The position numbers and the translations under genes are program-made. Below, piece after piece: positions 24,259 through 34,893 of a stretch of 64,000 nucleotides of DNA. Under the pieces are notes generated by a model. It saw nothing but the letters and a program-made list of their open reading frames with translations, was not told the origin of the DNA and ran no database searches. Origin of the DNA: Saccharothrix sp. (lineage in GTDB: Bacteria; Actinomycetota; Actinomycetes; Mycobacteriales; Pseudonocardiaceae); the NCBI RefSeq assembly GCF_031180885.1, contig NZ_JAPSLK010000001.1:785158-849157 (forward strand). The letters are read 5' to 3'. Within the stretch, counting starts at the first letter, position 1. The number at the start of each line of letters is the position of its first letter.

Positions 24259-25281
24259 GTGAACCGCGCTGCGCAGGACCACCGTGCGGGCAGTGACCCG
24301 GTCGACTGGGAGCTGGCCGTCGCGACCGCCGCCCGGCTCGTGCGCCCCGGTCCGGTGGTGCCCAGAGCGGAGGCCGACGTCGCCGTGGGGCGGCTGCGCG
24401 AGCAGGCCATCGACGCCGAGGTGCACGTCCGCGAGCTGACCGGGCTGGGCCACGGGCTGCCGCTGCGGGCCGGCGAGGTCGTCGACCGGCCCGGCTGGGT
24501 CAAGGCGGCCGTGCAGGGGCTCTCCGTGCTGACCGACGGTGCCCTGCCGCGCCAGTCCGGCACGTTCAGCGGCGTTCTGTCAGGCACCGCCGGCGTCCAG
24601 GCGGGCGTGGTCATCGCGTTCCTGAGCGCGCGGGTGCTGGGCCAGTACGACCCGTTCTCCGACGGCGGCCGGCTGCTGCTGGTCGCGCCCAACATCGTCG
24701 GCGCGCAGCGGGCGCTGGACGTCAACGGCGCGGACTTCAGCATGTGGGTGTGCCTGCACGAGGGCACGCACAGGCTCCAGTTCACCGCCGTCCCGTGGCT
24801 CAAGGACCACTTCTCCGGCCTGGTCGGGCGGCTGCTGTCGACCATGGACGACGGTGTCGCCGTGCGGCTGCGGGACCTGCCGAGGCGGTTGCGCGAGGCG
24901 GGCGGGTTCGTGGACCTCTTGCAGAACCCGGCGCAGCGCGAGGTGCTGGACCAGCTGATCGCCCTGTCCACCCTGCTCGAAGGGCACGCCGACCACGTCA
25001 TGGACGCGGTGGGCCCCGAGGTCGTGCCGTCCGTGGCGGTCATCCGCCAGCGGTTCACCGCCCGGCGCAAGGGCGGCGGCATGCTCGACCGGGTGTTGCG
25101 GACGCTGCTCGGCGTCGAGGCGAAGGTCCGCCAGTACGCCGAGGGCGCGGCGTTCACCAGGCACGTCGTGTCCGCGGTCGGCATGCCCGGCTTCAACGCG
25201 GTGTGGACCGGTCCGGACACGCTGCCCACCCGGGCCGAGATCGCCGACCCGGCCGCCTGGCTGCGCCGCGTCTCGCCGTGA
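24259..25281 (+). CDS. Zinc-dependent metalloprotease-like protein (DUF2342)
   Basis: The 340-residue protein carries HEGTH (HExxH, in WVCLHEGTHRLQF, about residue 172) and a downstream LEGHAD that can supply the third zinc ligand. This belongs to an actinobacterial family between dacB and tilS in many genomes, and is sometimes annotated as associated with coenzyme F420. No signal peptide is visible. The stop overlaps the tilS start (GTGA). Substrate unknown. Confidence 0.85.
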   Translation: MNRAAQDHRAGSDPVDWELAVATAARLVRPGPVVPRAEADVAVGRLREQAIDAEVHVRELTGLGHGLPLRAGEVVDRPGWVKAAVQGLSVLTDGALPRQSGTFSGVLSGTAGVQAGVVIAFLSARVLGQYDPFSDGGRLLLVAPNIVGAQRALDVNGADFSMWVCLHEGTHRLQFTAVPWLKDHFSGLVGRLLSTMDDGVAVRLRDLPRRLREAGGFVDLLQNPAQREVLDQLIALSTLLEGHADHVMDAVGPEVVPSVAVIRQRFTARRKGGGMLDRVLRTLLGVEAKVRQYAEGAAFTRHVVSAVGMPGFNAVWTGPDTLPTRAEIADPAAWLRRVSP

Positions 25282-26192
25282 ACGGGCCGGTCGACCGGGT
25301 CCGCGTCGCGGTGCGGCGCTTCCTGGCCGAGCACCGGCCCGAAGAACTCACCGTCGCCGTGTCCGGCGGCGCGGATTCGCTCGCCCTGGCGGCGGTGACC
25401 GCGCGGCTGCGACCCGGGACTCGCGCGGTCGTGGTCGACCACGGGCTCCAGGAGGACTCCGCCACCGTCGCCGCCCGAGCCGCCGCGACCTGCACCGACC
25501 TGGGGTTGCGGGCCGAAGTGCGGACGGTCGTGGTGGACGGCCCCGGCGGCCCCGAGGCGGCGGCCCGGCGGGCGCGGTACGCGGCGCTGCGGCCGGAGCG
25601 GGGTCTGGTGCTGCTCGGGCACACCCTGGACGACCAGGCGGAGACCGTCCTGCTGGGCCTGGGCCGGGGTTCCGGGCCGCGCAGCATCGCCGGGATGCGG
25701 GCGTTCGACCCGCCGTGGGGACGTCCCCTGCTCGGCGTGTCGCGCGCGGACACCGCCGCCGCGTGCGCCGAGCTGGGCCTCACCCCATGGGTGGACCCGC
25801 ACAACGCCGACCCCGCCTACACCCGCGTCCGCCTGCGCACCGAGGTCCTGCCGCTGCTGGAGGACGTCCTCCAGGGCGGTGTGGCGGACGCGTTGGCCCG
25901 CACCGCGGCCCAGCTGCGGGAGGACTGTGACGCACTCGACGAACTGGCGCGGTCCCACCCCGGCGACCCCCGCGACGCCAAGGAACTGGCCGATCTCCCG
26001 ACCGCGCTCCGCAGGCGTGTGCTGCGCCTGTGGCTGCTCGACGAGGGCGTGCCCGAGTTGTCCGACTCGCACCTGCGCCGGGTGGACGCGCTGGTCGCGG
26101 AGTGGCACGGCCAGGGCGGGGTTTGGCTGCCCGGCGGCTTTGTGGCACGCCGTGCGCATGGCAGGCTGCGAGTTGAACCAGTGCAGTCATGA
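25278..26192 (+). CDS. tilS: tRNA(Ile)-lysidine synthetase
   Basis: The enzyme converts the wobble cytidine of the minor tRNA-Ile (CAT) to lysidine, so that it reads AUA and is charged with isoleucine. The 304-residue protein has the PP-loop SGGADSLAL (about residue 29), [20 protein letters not shown] and a short C-terminal extension typical of actinobacteria. GTG 25278 overlaps the stop of the protease-like gene. The 3' end overlaps hpt by ATGA; tilS-hpt pairing is conserved in many bacteria. Confidence 0.94.
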   Translation: MNGPVDRVRVAVRRFLAEHRPEELTVAVSGGADSLALAAVTARLRPGTRAVVVDHGLQEDSATVAARAAATCTDLGLRAEVRTVVVDGPGGPEAAARRARYAALRPERGLVLLGHTLDDQAETVLLGLGRGSGPRSIAGMRAFDPPWGRPLLGVSRADTAAACAELGLTPWVDPHNADPAYTRVRLRTEVLPLLEDVLQGGVADALARTAAQLREDCDALDELARSHPGDPRDAKELADLPTALRRRVLRLWLLDEGVPELSDSHLRRVDALVAEWHGQGGVWLPGGFVARRAHGRLRVEPVQS

Positions 26193-26764
26193 CACAACAA
26201 AGGGGTTCGTCCGTGTACGACGGCGACATCGCCTCCGTGCTCATCACCGAGCAGGAAATCAGCGACAAGGTCACCGAGCTGGCCAACAAGGTCGCGGCCG
26301 ACTACCCGGCCGACGGCGGGTCCGACCTCGTCTTGATCACCGTGCTCAAGGGTGCGGTGATGTTCATGACCGACCTGGCTCGAGCGCTGCCGGTCCCGGT
26401 CCAGTTGGAGTTCATGGCGGTCAGCTCCTACGGGTCGTCCACGTCCTCGTCGGGCGTGGTGCGCATCCTCAAGGACCTGGACCGCGACATCGCGGACCGC
26501 GACGTGATCATCGTCGAGGACATCATCGACTCGGGTCTGACGCTGTCGTGGCTGCTGAAGAACCTGGCGTCGCGCAAGCCGCGGTCGCTGGAGGTGTGCT
26601 CGCTGCTGCGCAAGCCGGACGCGGTGAAGGTCGACGTGCCGGTGAAGTACGTGGGCTTCGAGATCCCGAACGAGTTCGTGGTCGGCTACGGCCTGGACTA
26701 CGCCGAGCGCTACCGGGACCTGCCGTACATCGGCACCTTGGACCCGAAGGTCTACTCAGTGTGA
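26189..26764 (+). CDS. hpt: Hypoxanthine phosphoribosyltransferase
   Basis: This purine salvage enzyme joins hypoxanthine (and guanine) to PRPP. The 191-residue protein has the PRPP-binding signature [15 protein letters not shown] (about residue 108) and the purine-site segment [23 protein letters not shown] 26189 overlaps tilS; a GTG at 26213, with GGGG upstream, is a possible shorter start. A long hairpin follows the gene. Confidence 0.96.
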   Translation: MTQQRGSSVYDGDIASVLITEQEISDKVTELANKVAADYPADGGSDLVLITVLKGAVMFMTDLARALPVPVQLEFMAVSSYGSSTSSSGVVRILKDLDRDIADRDVIIVEDIIDSGLTLSWLLKNLASRKPRSLEVCSLLRKPDAVKVDVPVKYVGFEIPNEFVVGYGLDYAERYRDLPYIGTLDPKVYSV

Positions 26765-26816
26765 TTCGGCCGCGACTCCGTCGCGGCGGCGAGGCCGCCT
26801 GGAAGTCGGCCCATCC

Positions 26817-26865
26817 GCTCGTGCTTCCCGCCGATCACGCTTTTCGATCGGCGGGAAGCACGAGC
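26817..26865. terminator. 20-bp perfect hairpin between hpt and the VWA gene
   Basis: GCTCGTGCTTCCCGCCGATC (26817-26836) and its exact complement (26846-26865) are separated by 9 nt that include TTTT. Outer arms GTCGGCC/GGCCGAC and GAGGCCGC (26791-26798)/GCGGCCTC (26878-26885) extend the symmetry to almost the whole intergenic space. It is probably a bidirectional terminator of the convergent genes. Confidence 0.85.
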
Positions 26866-26890
26866 CGACAGGCCGACGCGGCCTCGCGGG

Positions 26891-28591
26891 TCAGCAGTTC
26901 GGCCGGCAGCGCCGCTGGGAGATCGCGTCCAGCAGCACGGTCTTGATGTCGTCCGGCTTGAGTGCCTGGTAGGACTTGCCGCCGGTCGCCGCCGCGATCT
27001 GCTTCAGCGTCTCCATGTCCGCCTCCGGCCCCAGGCCCACCATGAACATGGGCACCGGGCGGGCCGGGTCGGCCTCCTTCTTCAGGATCTCGACCAGTTG
27101 CGGCAGCTTGAGCGTGGAGATGTCGTCGTTGCTGCCGTCGGTCATGATGGTGACCGAGTTGATCTTGGACGGGTTGAACGTCTGCTGCGCGTGCCGGAAC
27201 GCGGCCAGGACCGTGTCGTTCAACGACGTGCCGCCGCCGACCAGGGCCGGGATGCCGCCCGCGCCCCGCTGGAGCTGCTCGCGGCGCGGCTTGCCCGCGA
27301 TCGGCTCGCCCAGCGGACCGGGCGGCACCAGCTCCACGTAGCCCTTCGGCTTGCGGTTGGTGGAGAACGCCCACAGGCCGATCTCGGAGGTGTCCGGCAG
27401 CATCGCCAGCGCGGTCAGCGACGCGTCGCGCGCCGCCTGGACCCGGGTCAGCTCGCTGCCCTGCATCTTCTCGGCCATCGAGCCGGACACGTCGAGCACC
27501 GCGAGGATGCGGGTGTCCAGGCTGACCGCGCCCCACGTGCGCAGCAGCTCGGAGACCTGGTCCGGGGACGGGGTCTTGAGCATGGCCACGTCGTCGCCGC
27601 GCACGCCGTCCTTCTCGTTGGTCCAGCCCTGCGGGGCCTTGCCGTCCGGGGTGCGGAACCCGGCCTCGGCGAAGCGCTGGGCGGTCCGGCCGTTGCGCAG
27701 GGCCTTCTCGAAGCCCTCGGCGGCCTCGGCGGTGCCCGCCTGCTCGCCCGCGCGGCTCACCCGGACCACCGGGTAGTCGAAGCTGACCGTGCCCTCCTTG
27801 GGGTAGGAGGCGACGACCCGGCGCGACCCGGCCGCCCGGTTCGCCGACAGCACGTTCTGCTCGGCGGCGGTGAACACCGGGGCCTTGTCCGCGCCCTGCA
27901 CGACCTTGCCGAACGCGTCCCGCACGGACGGCAGCGCGTTGCGGCCGACCCGCAGCAGCGCGCCGATCAGCTCGGGCTTGGGCGTGCCGTCCGGGTTGCC
28001 CAGCTGGGCGCGGATGACGGCGAGCGTGGCCAGGCCCTCGGTCGAGGTCGTCGGGTCGCTCAGCGACACCGACACCCGCGGGTCGACGACCTTCGCCCAG
28101 GTCACGGGCTGGATCGGCCACCCCAGGTCGCCCATGGCCTTCTCGGAGCCCGCGATCACCAGGGGTGACGAGGCGAGCGAGTCCTTGATGTCCAGGCGGG
28201 GTGCTTCGGCGCCCTGGTCACCGGCCTGGCGCTGGGTCTCGGCGGCCCACATGGACGAGTCCGGGATCCACAGCGACGGCGGGTTGATCTGGGCCGTGGG
28301 CAGCTCGTGGGACACGTCGGCCGCGCCGCGCGCCTCGATCTGCACCTGGACGCACTTGCCCTCGACGACGGGCTGTCCGGCCTGGTAGTCGTCGGCGGCG
28401 CCGCGCACGACCTCCTCGGCCGCCGGGGTCACGGCGACCTTCAGCGGGAGGGTGCCCTTGCACTCCGGCCCGCTGGTGGCCTGGATGGCGACGACGGTGA
28501 CCCCGCCCGCCGCGATGACGCCCAGGAGGGCGCCGAGGGGCAGGGCTATCCGGCGCACCCGGCTGGGGGAACGCTCGTTGCGAGCTGACAT
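26891..28591 (-). CDS. Membrane-anchored substrate-binding-like and VWA domain protein
   Basis: The 566-residue protein has an N-terminal membrane anchor (IALPLGALLGVIAAGGVTVVAI), an extracellular region resembling a periplasmic solute-binding fold (LPLKVAVTPAAEEVVRGAAD, about residues 47-330) and a von Willebrand A domain with a complete metal site, DVSGSM (about residue 365), plus TMTDGSNDD-type downstream residues. Such proteins mediate protein-protein adhesion or act as assembly factors at the envelope. It occupies the position of lpqG-like genes between hpt and ftsH. Partner unknown. Confidence 0.85.
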   Translation of the reverse strand: MSARNERSPSRVRRIALPLGALLGVIAAGGVTVVAIQATSGPECKGTLPLKVAVTPAAEEVVRGAADDYQAGQPVVEGKCVQVQIEARGAADVSHELPTAQINPPSLWIPDSSMWAAETQRQAGDQGAEAPRLDIKDSLASSPLVIAGSEKAMGDLGWPIQPVTWAKVVDPRVSVSLSDPTTSTEGLATLAVIRAQLGNPDGTPKPELIGALLRVGRNALPSVRDAFGKVVQGADKAPVFTAAEQNVLSANRAAGSRRVVASYPKEGTVSFDYPVVRVSRAGEQAGTAEAAEGFEKALRNGRTAQRFAEAGFRTPDGKAPQGWTNEKDGVRGDDVAMLKTPSPDQVSELLRTWGAVSLDTRILAVLDVSGSMAEKMQGSELTRVQAARDASLTALAMLPDTSEIGLWAFSTNRKPKGYVELVPPGPLGEPIAGKPRREQLQRGAGGIPALVGGGTSLNDTVLAAFRHAQQTFNPSKINSVTIMTDGSNDDISTLKLPQLVEILKKEADPARPVPMFMVGLGPEADMETLKQIAAATGGKSYQALKPDDIKTVLLDAISQRRCRPNC

Positions 28592-29012
28592 ACCGTTAGT
28601 ACCTTCAGTTGGTGTTCACCCTTTCGGGTGGGCGTTGAACACTCAGTAACTGCCGAGGATGACACGGGCCGCTCACGTGACAAACTCTCGTGTTCTATGT
28701 CACTCGAATGACCCTCACTTCGTTGCTACCTGCTAGTAACGCAATACCCCCGGTCAGTGTTACGGCCCGGTAGGCGGGAAAGTTCATGATCGTTTACCCG
28801 GCCGGGTGAACCGCGCTGACCTGCGCGCCGTGTTCGCGGTCACCACGGGGAACACTTGACGCGTCCCAGCCGTTGGTCCGGCGAGACGTGACTGCCCCAC
28901 ACGCGGAGCACTCCGCCCCTGCTCGGGGCGGTAGGCTGGTCGGACGGGTCGTGCCCGTCCGCGCCCGTCACCAAGTCAGGGAGGGTCGAGGCCGCCCGCC
29001 GGCCGTAAGTGA
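28592..29012. promoter_or_regulatory. 421-bp divergent promoter region, VWA gene and ftsH
   Basis: No gene is visible. The region contains a perfect 12-bp palindrome ACCCGGCCGGGT (28796-28807) and, near the VWA start, the imperfect hairpin GTTCACCC...GGGTG (from about 28613). It looks less GC-rich than its surroundings around 28690-28750, as promoters often do. No known riboswitch is recognised. Confidence 0.45.
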
Positions 29013-31213
<2,201 letters not shown>

Positions 31214-31217
<4 letters not shown>

Positions 31218-31846
31218 CCGACATCGACCAGGCCGGCCTCTCCGTCGACGGAGGGGCCGGCCTCGCGCGGCGGCCCTTCGACCACAAGCGGGCCGAGGCG
31301 GCCGTGCGGGAGCTGCTGCTCGCGTGCGGCGAGGACCCGGACCGCGAGGGGCTCCGGGAGACGCCCGCCCGGGTGGCGCGCGCGTACCGGGAGCTGTTCG
31401 CCGGGCTCTACACCGACCCGGACTCGGTGCTGGCCAAGACCTTCGACGAGAGCCACGAGGAACTCGTCCTGGTCACCGACATCCCGATGTTCTCGTTCTG
31501 CGAGCACCACCTGCTGCCCTTCCACGGGGTGGCGCACGTCGGGTACATCCCGAACGAGCAGGGGCGGGTCACCGGCCTGTCCAAGCTCGCCCGGCTGGTG
31601 GACCTGTACGCCAAGCGGCCCCAGGTGCAGGAGCGGCTGACGTCGCAGGTCGCCGACGCCCTGGTGCGGCGGCTGGAGCCGCGTGGTGTGATCGTGGTCG
31701 TGGAAGCCGAGCACCTGTGCATGGGCATGCGCGGCGTCCGCAAGCCCGGGTCGCGGACCACCACGTCCGCCGTGCGCGGGCTGCTGCGGACGTCGGCGTC
31801 CTCGCGCGCCGAGGCCATCGAGCTGATCAAGGGACGTACCAGGTGA
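31214..31846 (+). CDS. folE: GTP cyclohydrolase I
   Basis: The enzyme converts GTP to 7,8-dihydroneopterin triphosphate, the first step of folate synthesis. The 210-residue protein has the zinc and active-site segments [11 protein letters not shown] and [10 protein letters not shown], and [22 protein letters not shown] 31214 overlaps the ftsH stop and the 3' end overlaps folP (GTGA). The length is normal. Confidence 0.97.
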
Positions 31847-32661
31847 GCGTGCCTCGACCGGGGCACTGCGTGGTCATGGGCGTCCTGAACGTCACCCCGG
31901 ACTCGTTCTCCGACGGCGGCCGGTACCTGGACCTGGCCGACGCGGTGGCGCACGGGGTGGCGATGCACGAACGGGGCGCGGACATCGTGGACGTGGGCGG
32001 CGAGTCCACCCGTCCGGGTGCTTCGCGCGTCGAGCCGTCGGTGGAGGCGGCGCGGGTGGCCCCGGTGATCCGCGAGCTGGTGGCGGCCGGGGTGCCGGTG
32101 TCGGTGGACACCATGCGCGCCGAGGTCGCTTCGGCAGCCCTGGAAGCGGGCGCGTCGATCGTGAACGACGTGTCCGGCGGTTTGGCTGACCCTGCGATGG
32201 CATCTGTCGTGGCGTCCGCTCGGGTGCCTTACGTGCTCATGCACTGGCGTGGGCACTCGCGGCAGATGGACCAGCTGGCCGTGTACGACGACGTTGTGCG
32301 TGATGTGCGCGACGAGCTGTGCGCGCAGGTGGACGCGGCGCTGGCGGCGGGCGTGTCGTCGGACGACATCGTCCTTGACCCCGGCTTGGGCTTCGCGAAG
32401 AACGCCACCCACAACTGGCAGCTGCTGCACCGGTTGGACGAGTTGCTGGCGCTGGGTTTTCCGGTGCTGGTGGGGGCGTCCCGGAAGCGCTTCCTGGGTT
32501 CCCTGCTGGGCGACCGGCCGCCGGGCGGTCGCGAGGACGCGACCGCGGCTGTGTCGGCACTTGCTGCTTTCCTCGGCGCCTGGGGCGTGCGCGTGCACGA
32601 CGTGGACAAGTCCCTGGACGCCGTCGCGGTGGCCAGGGCGTGGAGGCAGGGCCATGGGTGA
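31843..32661 (+). CDS. folP: Dihydropteroate synthase
   Basis: The enzyme condenses dihydropterin pyrophosphate with p-aminobenzoate and is the sulfonamide target. The 272-residue protein has [15 protein letters not shown] near the N-terminus, the flexible-loop segment [11 protein letters not shown] and the C-terminal [10 protein letters not shown]. The GTG start overlaps folE; the end overlaps folB by 8 bp. Confidence 0.96.
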   Translation: MSVPRPGHCVVMGVLNVTPDSFSDGGRYLDLADAVAHGVAMHERGADIVDVGGESTRPGASRVEPSVEAARVAPVIRELVAAGVPVSVDTMRAEVASAALEAGASIVNDVSGGLADPAMASVVASARVPYVLMHWRGHSRQMDQLAVYDDVVRDVRDELCAQVDAALAAGVSSDDIVLDPGLGFAKNATHNWQLLHRLDELLALGFPVLVGASRKRFLGSLLGDRPPGGREDATAAVSALAAFLGAWGVRVHDVDKSLDAVAVARAWRQGHG

Positions 32662-33016
32662 CCGGATTTCGCTGCGCGGCCTGCGGGTGCGCGGGTTCCA
32701 CGGGGTGTTCGAGCACGAGAAGCGCGACGGCCAGGACTTCCTGGTCGACGTCACGGCGTGGCTGGACCTGTCGCGGGCGGCGGCGACGGACGACCTGAGG
32801 GAGACGCTGCACTACGGCGAACTGGCCGAGCGCGCCGCGGCGATCGTGGCGGGGGAGCCGTACGACCTGATCGAGACGGTGGCGGGCAAGATCGCGGACG
32901 AGGTGATGACGGATTTGCGGGTGCGGGCCACCGAGGTGACCGTCCACAAACCGTCCGCTCCCATCCCGTTGACCTTCGCGGACGTCGCGGTGACCGTGCG
33001 GCGCACCCGTGACTAG
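32654..33016 (+). CDS. folB: Dihydroneopterin aldolase
   Basis: The enzyme cleaves dihydroneopterin to hydroxymethyl-dihydropterin and glycolaldehyde. The 120-residue protein has the family pattern: [45 protein letters not shown] and the C-terminal [10 protein letters not shown]. It is encoded between folP and folK with 8-bp overlaps on both sides. Confidence 0.95.
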   Translation: MGDRISLRGLRVRGFHGVFEHEKRDGQDFLVDVTAWLDLSRAAATDDLRETLHYGELAERAAAIVAGEPYDLIETVAGKIADEVMTDLRVRATEVTVHKPSAPIPLTFADVAVTVRRTRD

Positions 33017-33491
33017 GGCGGTTCTTTCGATCGGCTCCAACATGGGCGACCGGTTGGGGTACTTGCGCTCGGCGGTGGCCGGGTTCGCCGCTGAGCTGGT
33101 GGCGGTGTCCCCGGTTTACGAGACTGCGCCGTGGGGCGTGACGGACCAGGACGACTTTCTGAACGCCGTGTTGATCGTGTCGGGCTCTTTCGGGCCTTGG
33201 GACTTGCTGCGCCGTGGCCAGGCTTTGGAGAACGCTTCGGGGCGCGTGCGGACTTTGCGGTGGGGGCCGCGCACGTTGGACGTGGACGTGGTGACCGTCG
33301 ACGGCGTGACGTCCGACGACCCTTCCTTGTTGTTGCCGCATCCGGGGGCTCACGAGCGAGCCACCGTTTTGGTGCCGTGGCTGGACATCGACCCGGATGC
33401 CGTGCTGCCTGGGCACGGCCGCGTGGCCGACTTGGTTGCGACGCTCGACCTGACCGGCGTCGAACGCCGCGACGACCTCACTTTGCGGTGA
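33009..33491 (+). CDS. folK: Hydroxymethyl-dihydropterin pyrophosphokinase
   Basis: The enzyme transfers pyrophosphate from ATP to hydroxymethyl-dihydropterin, making the FolP substrate. The 160-residue protein shows [21 protein letters not shown] and the signature [15 protein letters not shown] 33009 overlaps folB. It is the last gene of the folate operon; no strong terminator follows. Confidence 0.96.
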   Translation: MTRAVLSIGSNMGDRLGYLRSAVAGFAAELVAVSPVYETAPWGVTDQDDFLNAVLIVSGSFGPWDLLRRGQALENASGRVRTLRWGPRTLDVDVVTVDGVTSDDPSLLLPHPGAHERATVLVPWLDIDPDAVLPGHGRVADLVATLDLTGVERRDDLTLR

Positions 33492-33533
33492 ACCTCCTCG
33501 CCCCGCCCCTGGCCTCGCCGGCAATGTGGAGGT

Positions 33534-33656
33534 GTGGCGAAGCCGGTTGAACTGCCGTTCTCAGACCTGGTCGACATGCCCGACGAGACGATCGCCAAGC
33601 TCGAGCGGGCTCCAGGTGGACGGATCCGCCTCCGTTGCCCGGACGCCACCGGGTAG
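33534..33656 (+). pseudogene. Possible truncated Phd-type antitoxin remnant
   Basis: A 40-codon frame begins GTG and encodes KPVELPFSDLVDMPDETIAK and then LERAPGGRIRLR before a TAG. The LPFSDL...P.ETI.KL...GRIRL pattern resembles the start of prevent-host-death antitoxins of actinobacteria, which are about 80-150 residues long. GGAGG lies very close to the start. No toxin partner is visible. It is either a remnant or a very small independent protein. Confidence 0.35.
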
Positions 33657-33711
33657 TTCTGCGCTGCGGGTTGGGCGGTGCGGGGTTAGCGTCGGCCGGA
33701 GGAGGTCGGCG

Positions 33712-34368
33712 ATGAGCAACGCGGTCACGTACGACGCCGCGCGGCGGCGGATCATCAGTCTGGTCACCAACGGTGACCCGTCGGCCGAAGTGGCCGCGTG
33801 TCCCGGCTGGACGGTCAAGGACGTCGTCGCGCACCTCGCCGGCGGCCTCGGGGACTTCGTCAACCGGCGGTTCGAGGGGCACGAGAGCGGTGAGTGGGGG
33901 GAGAAGCAGGTCGAGGAGCGGCGGGACAAGGCGCTGGGTGAGCTGCTGGTCGAGTGGGAGCGGAACTTCGAGATCTCCGAGGGGTTGTTCGACTCTCCGG
34001 TCGGCGCGGTGCTGGTGGCGGAGATCGTGCAGCACGAGCACGACATCCGGGCCGCCCTCGACCAGCCGGGGGAGCGGGACAACGTCGCCGTCCGGGCCGC
34101 GCTCACCCGGCCCATGCAGGAGCTGGACAAGCGTTTGCGCGAACAGCACCTGCCCGCCCTGCGGATCACGCTGGAGCACGGCGACCGCATCCTCGGCGAG
34201 GGCGAGCCGTCGGCGACCCTGCGGACCTCGTCGTTCGAGCTGATGCGGGTCATCGGCGGGCGGCGCAGCGAGAGCCAGATCCGCTCGATGGACTGGGACG
34301 CCGACCCGACCCGCTGGCTGCCCGCCCTGCGGCTGTTCGGCGGCCGGGAGACCGCGCTCGTCGAATGA
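33712..34368 (+). CDS. Maleylpyruvate-isomerase-like (DinB superfamily) protein, TIGR03083 type
   Basis: The 218-residue protein starts with the mycothiol-dependent isomerase-like four-helix domain. CPGWTVKDVVAHLAGGLGDF is the family signature and HEHDIRAALDQPGERD carries the likely metal-binding histidines. The best ribosome binding site (GGAGGAGG) precedes ATG 33712. Proteins of this family may use mycothiol as cofactor; specific reactions are mostly unknown. Confidence 0.85.
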   Translation: MSNAVTYDAARRRIISLVTNGDPSAEVAACPGWTVKDVVAHLAGGLGDFVNRRFEGHESGEWGEKQVEERRDKALGELLVEWERNFEISEGLFDSPVGAVLVAEIVQHEHDIRAALDQPGERDNVAVRAALTRPMQELDKRLREQHLPALRITLEHGDRILGEGEPSATLRTSSFELMRVIGGRRSESQIRSMDWDADPTRWLPALRLFGGRETALVE

Positions 34369-34390
34369 GCGTTGATGACACGATGGAACG

Positions 34391-34843
34391 GTGAGGTTCA
34401 CCAAGCCCCGTGACCTGCTCGCCGTCGGCCTGATCGCGGGCCTGCTCGTCCACCTGCTGCTCCGCCTGTCCTACGACACGCTGCCGGAGCTGCCGACGTT
34501 CGCCGGGTTCACCCTGCTGGTGATCGCGGCCGTGGACCTCGTGCTCGCCTTCTCGCTCCGGGCCCGCATCCAGCGCAAGCCCGGGGCCGCGCCGGTGCAG
34601 CCGTTGACCGCCGCACGCGCCGTGGCGCTGGCGAAGGCGTCGTCACTCCTTGGGGCGATCATGGCGGGCGCCTGGGCGGGTGTGTTGATCTACGTAATGC
34701 CTGTTCAGGACGAATTCGACGCCGCGCGGCACGACCTGGTCAGCGCGGTCGTCGGCCTCATCAGCGCGGCCGTTTTGATCTCTGCGGGGCTCTGGTTGGA
34801 GCACTGCTGCAAGACTCCGAAAGATCCGAACTCCGATGAGTGA
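34391..34843 (+). CDS. DUF3180 membrane protein
   Basis: The 150-residue protein has four membrane segments in the order expected for the actinobacterial DUF3180 family (Rv3605c position): AVGLIAGLLVHLLLRL, FAGFTLLVIAAVDLVLAFSL, LGAIMAGAWAGVLIYVM and VVGLISAAVLISAGLWL. It always follows the folate operon in this gene neighbourhood. Function unknown; the conserved position suggests a link to envelope or folate-operon expression. Confidence 0.85.
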   Translation: MRFTKPRDLLAVGLIAGLLVHLLLRLSYDTLPELPTFAGFTLLVIAAVDLVLAFSLRARIQRKPGAAPVQPLTAARAVALAKASSLLGAIMAGAWAGVLIYVMPVQDEFDAARHDLVSAVVGLISAAVLISAGLWLEHCCKTPKDPNSDE

Positions 34844-34893
34844 ATACGGACGTGGAGATCTCAATCGGGTAACTGACCGGTACGGTAGGAGCC

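Noticed and set aside
28592..29012. Riboswitch upstream of ftsH
   Set aside because: I see a palindrome and weak hairpins but no recognisable conserved riboswitch core.
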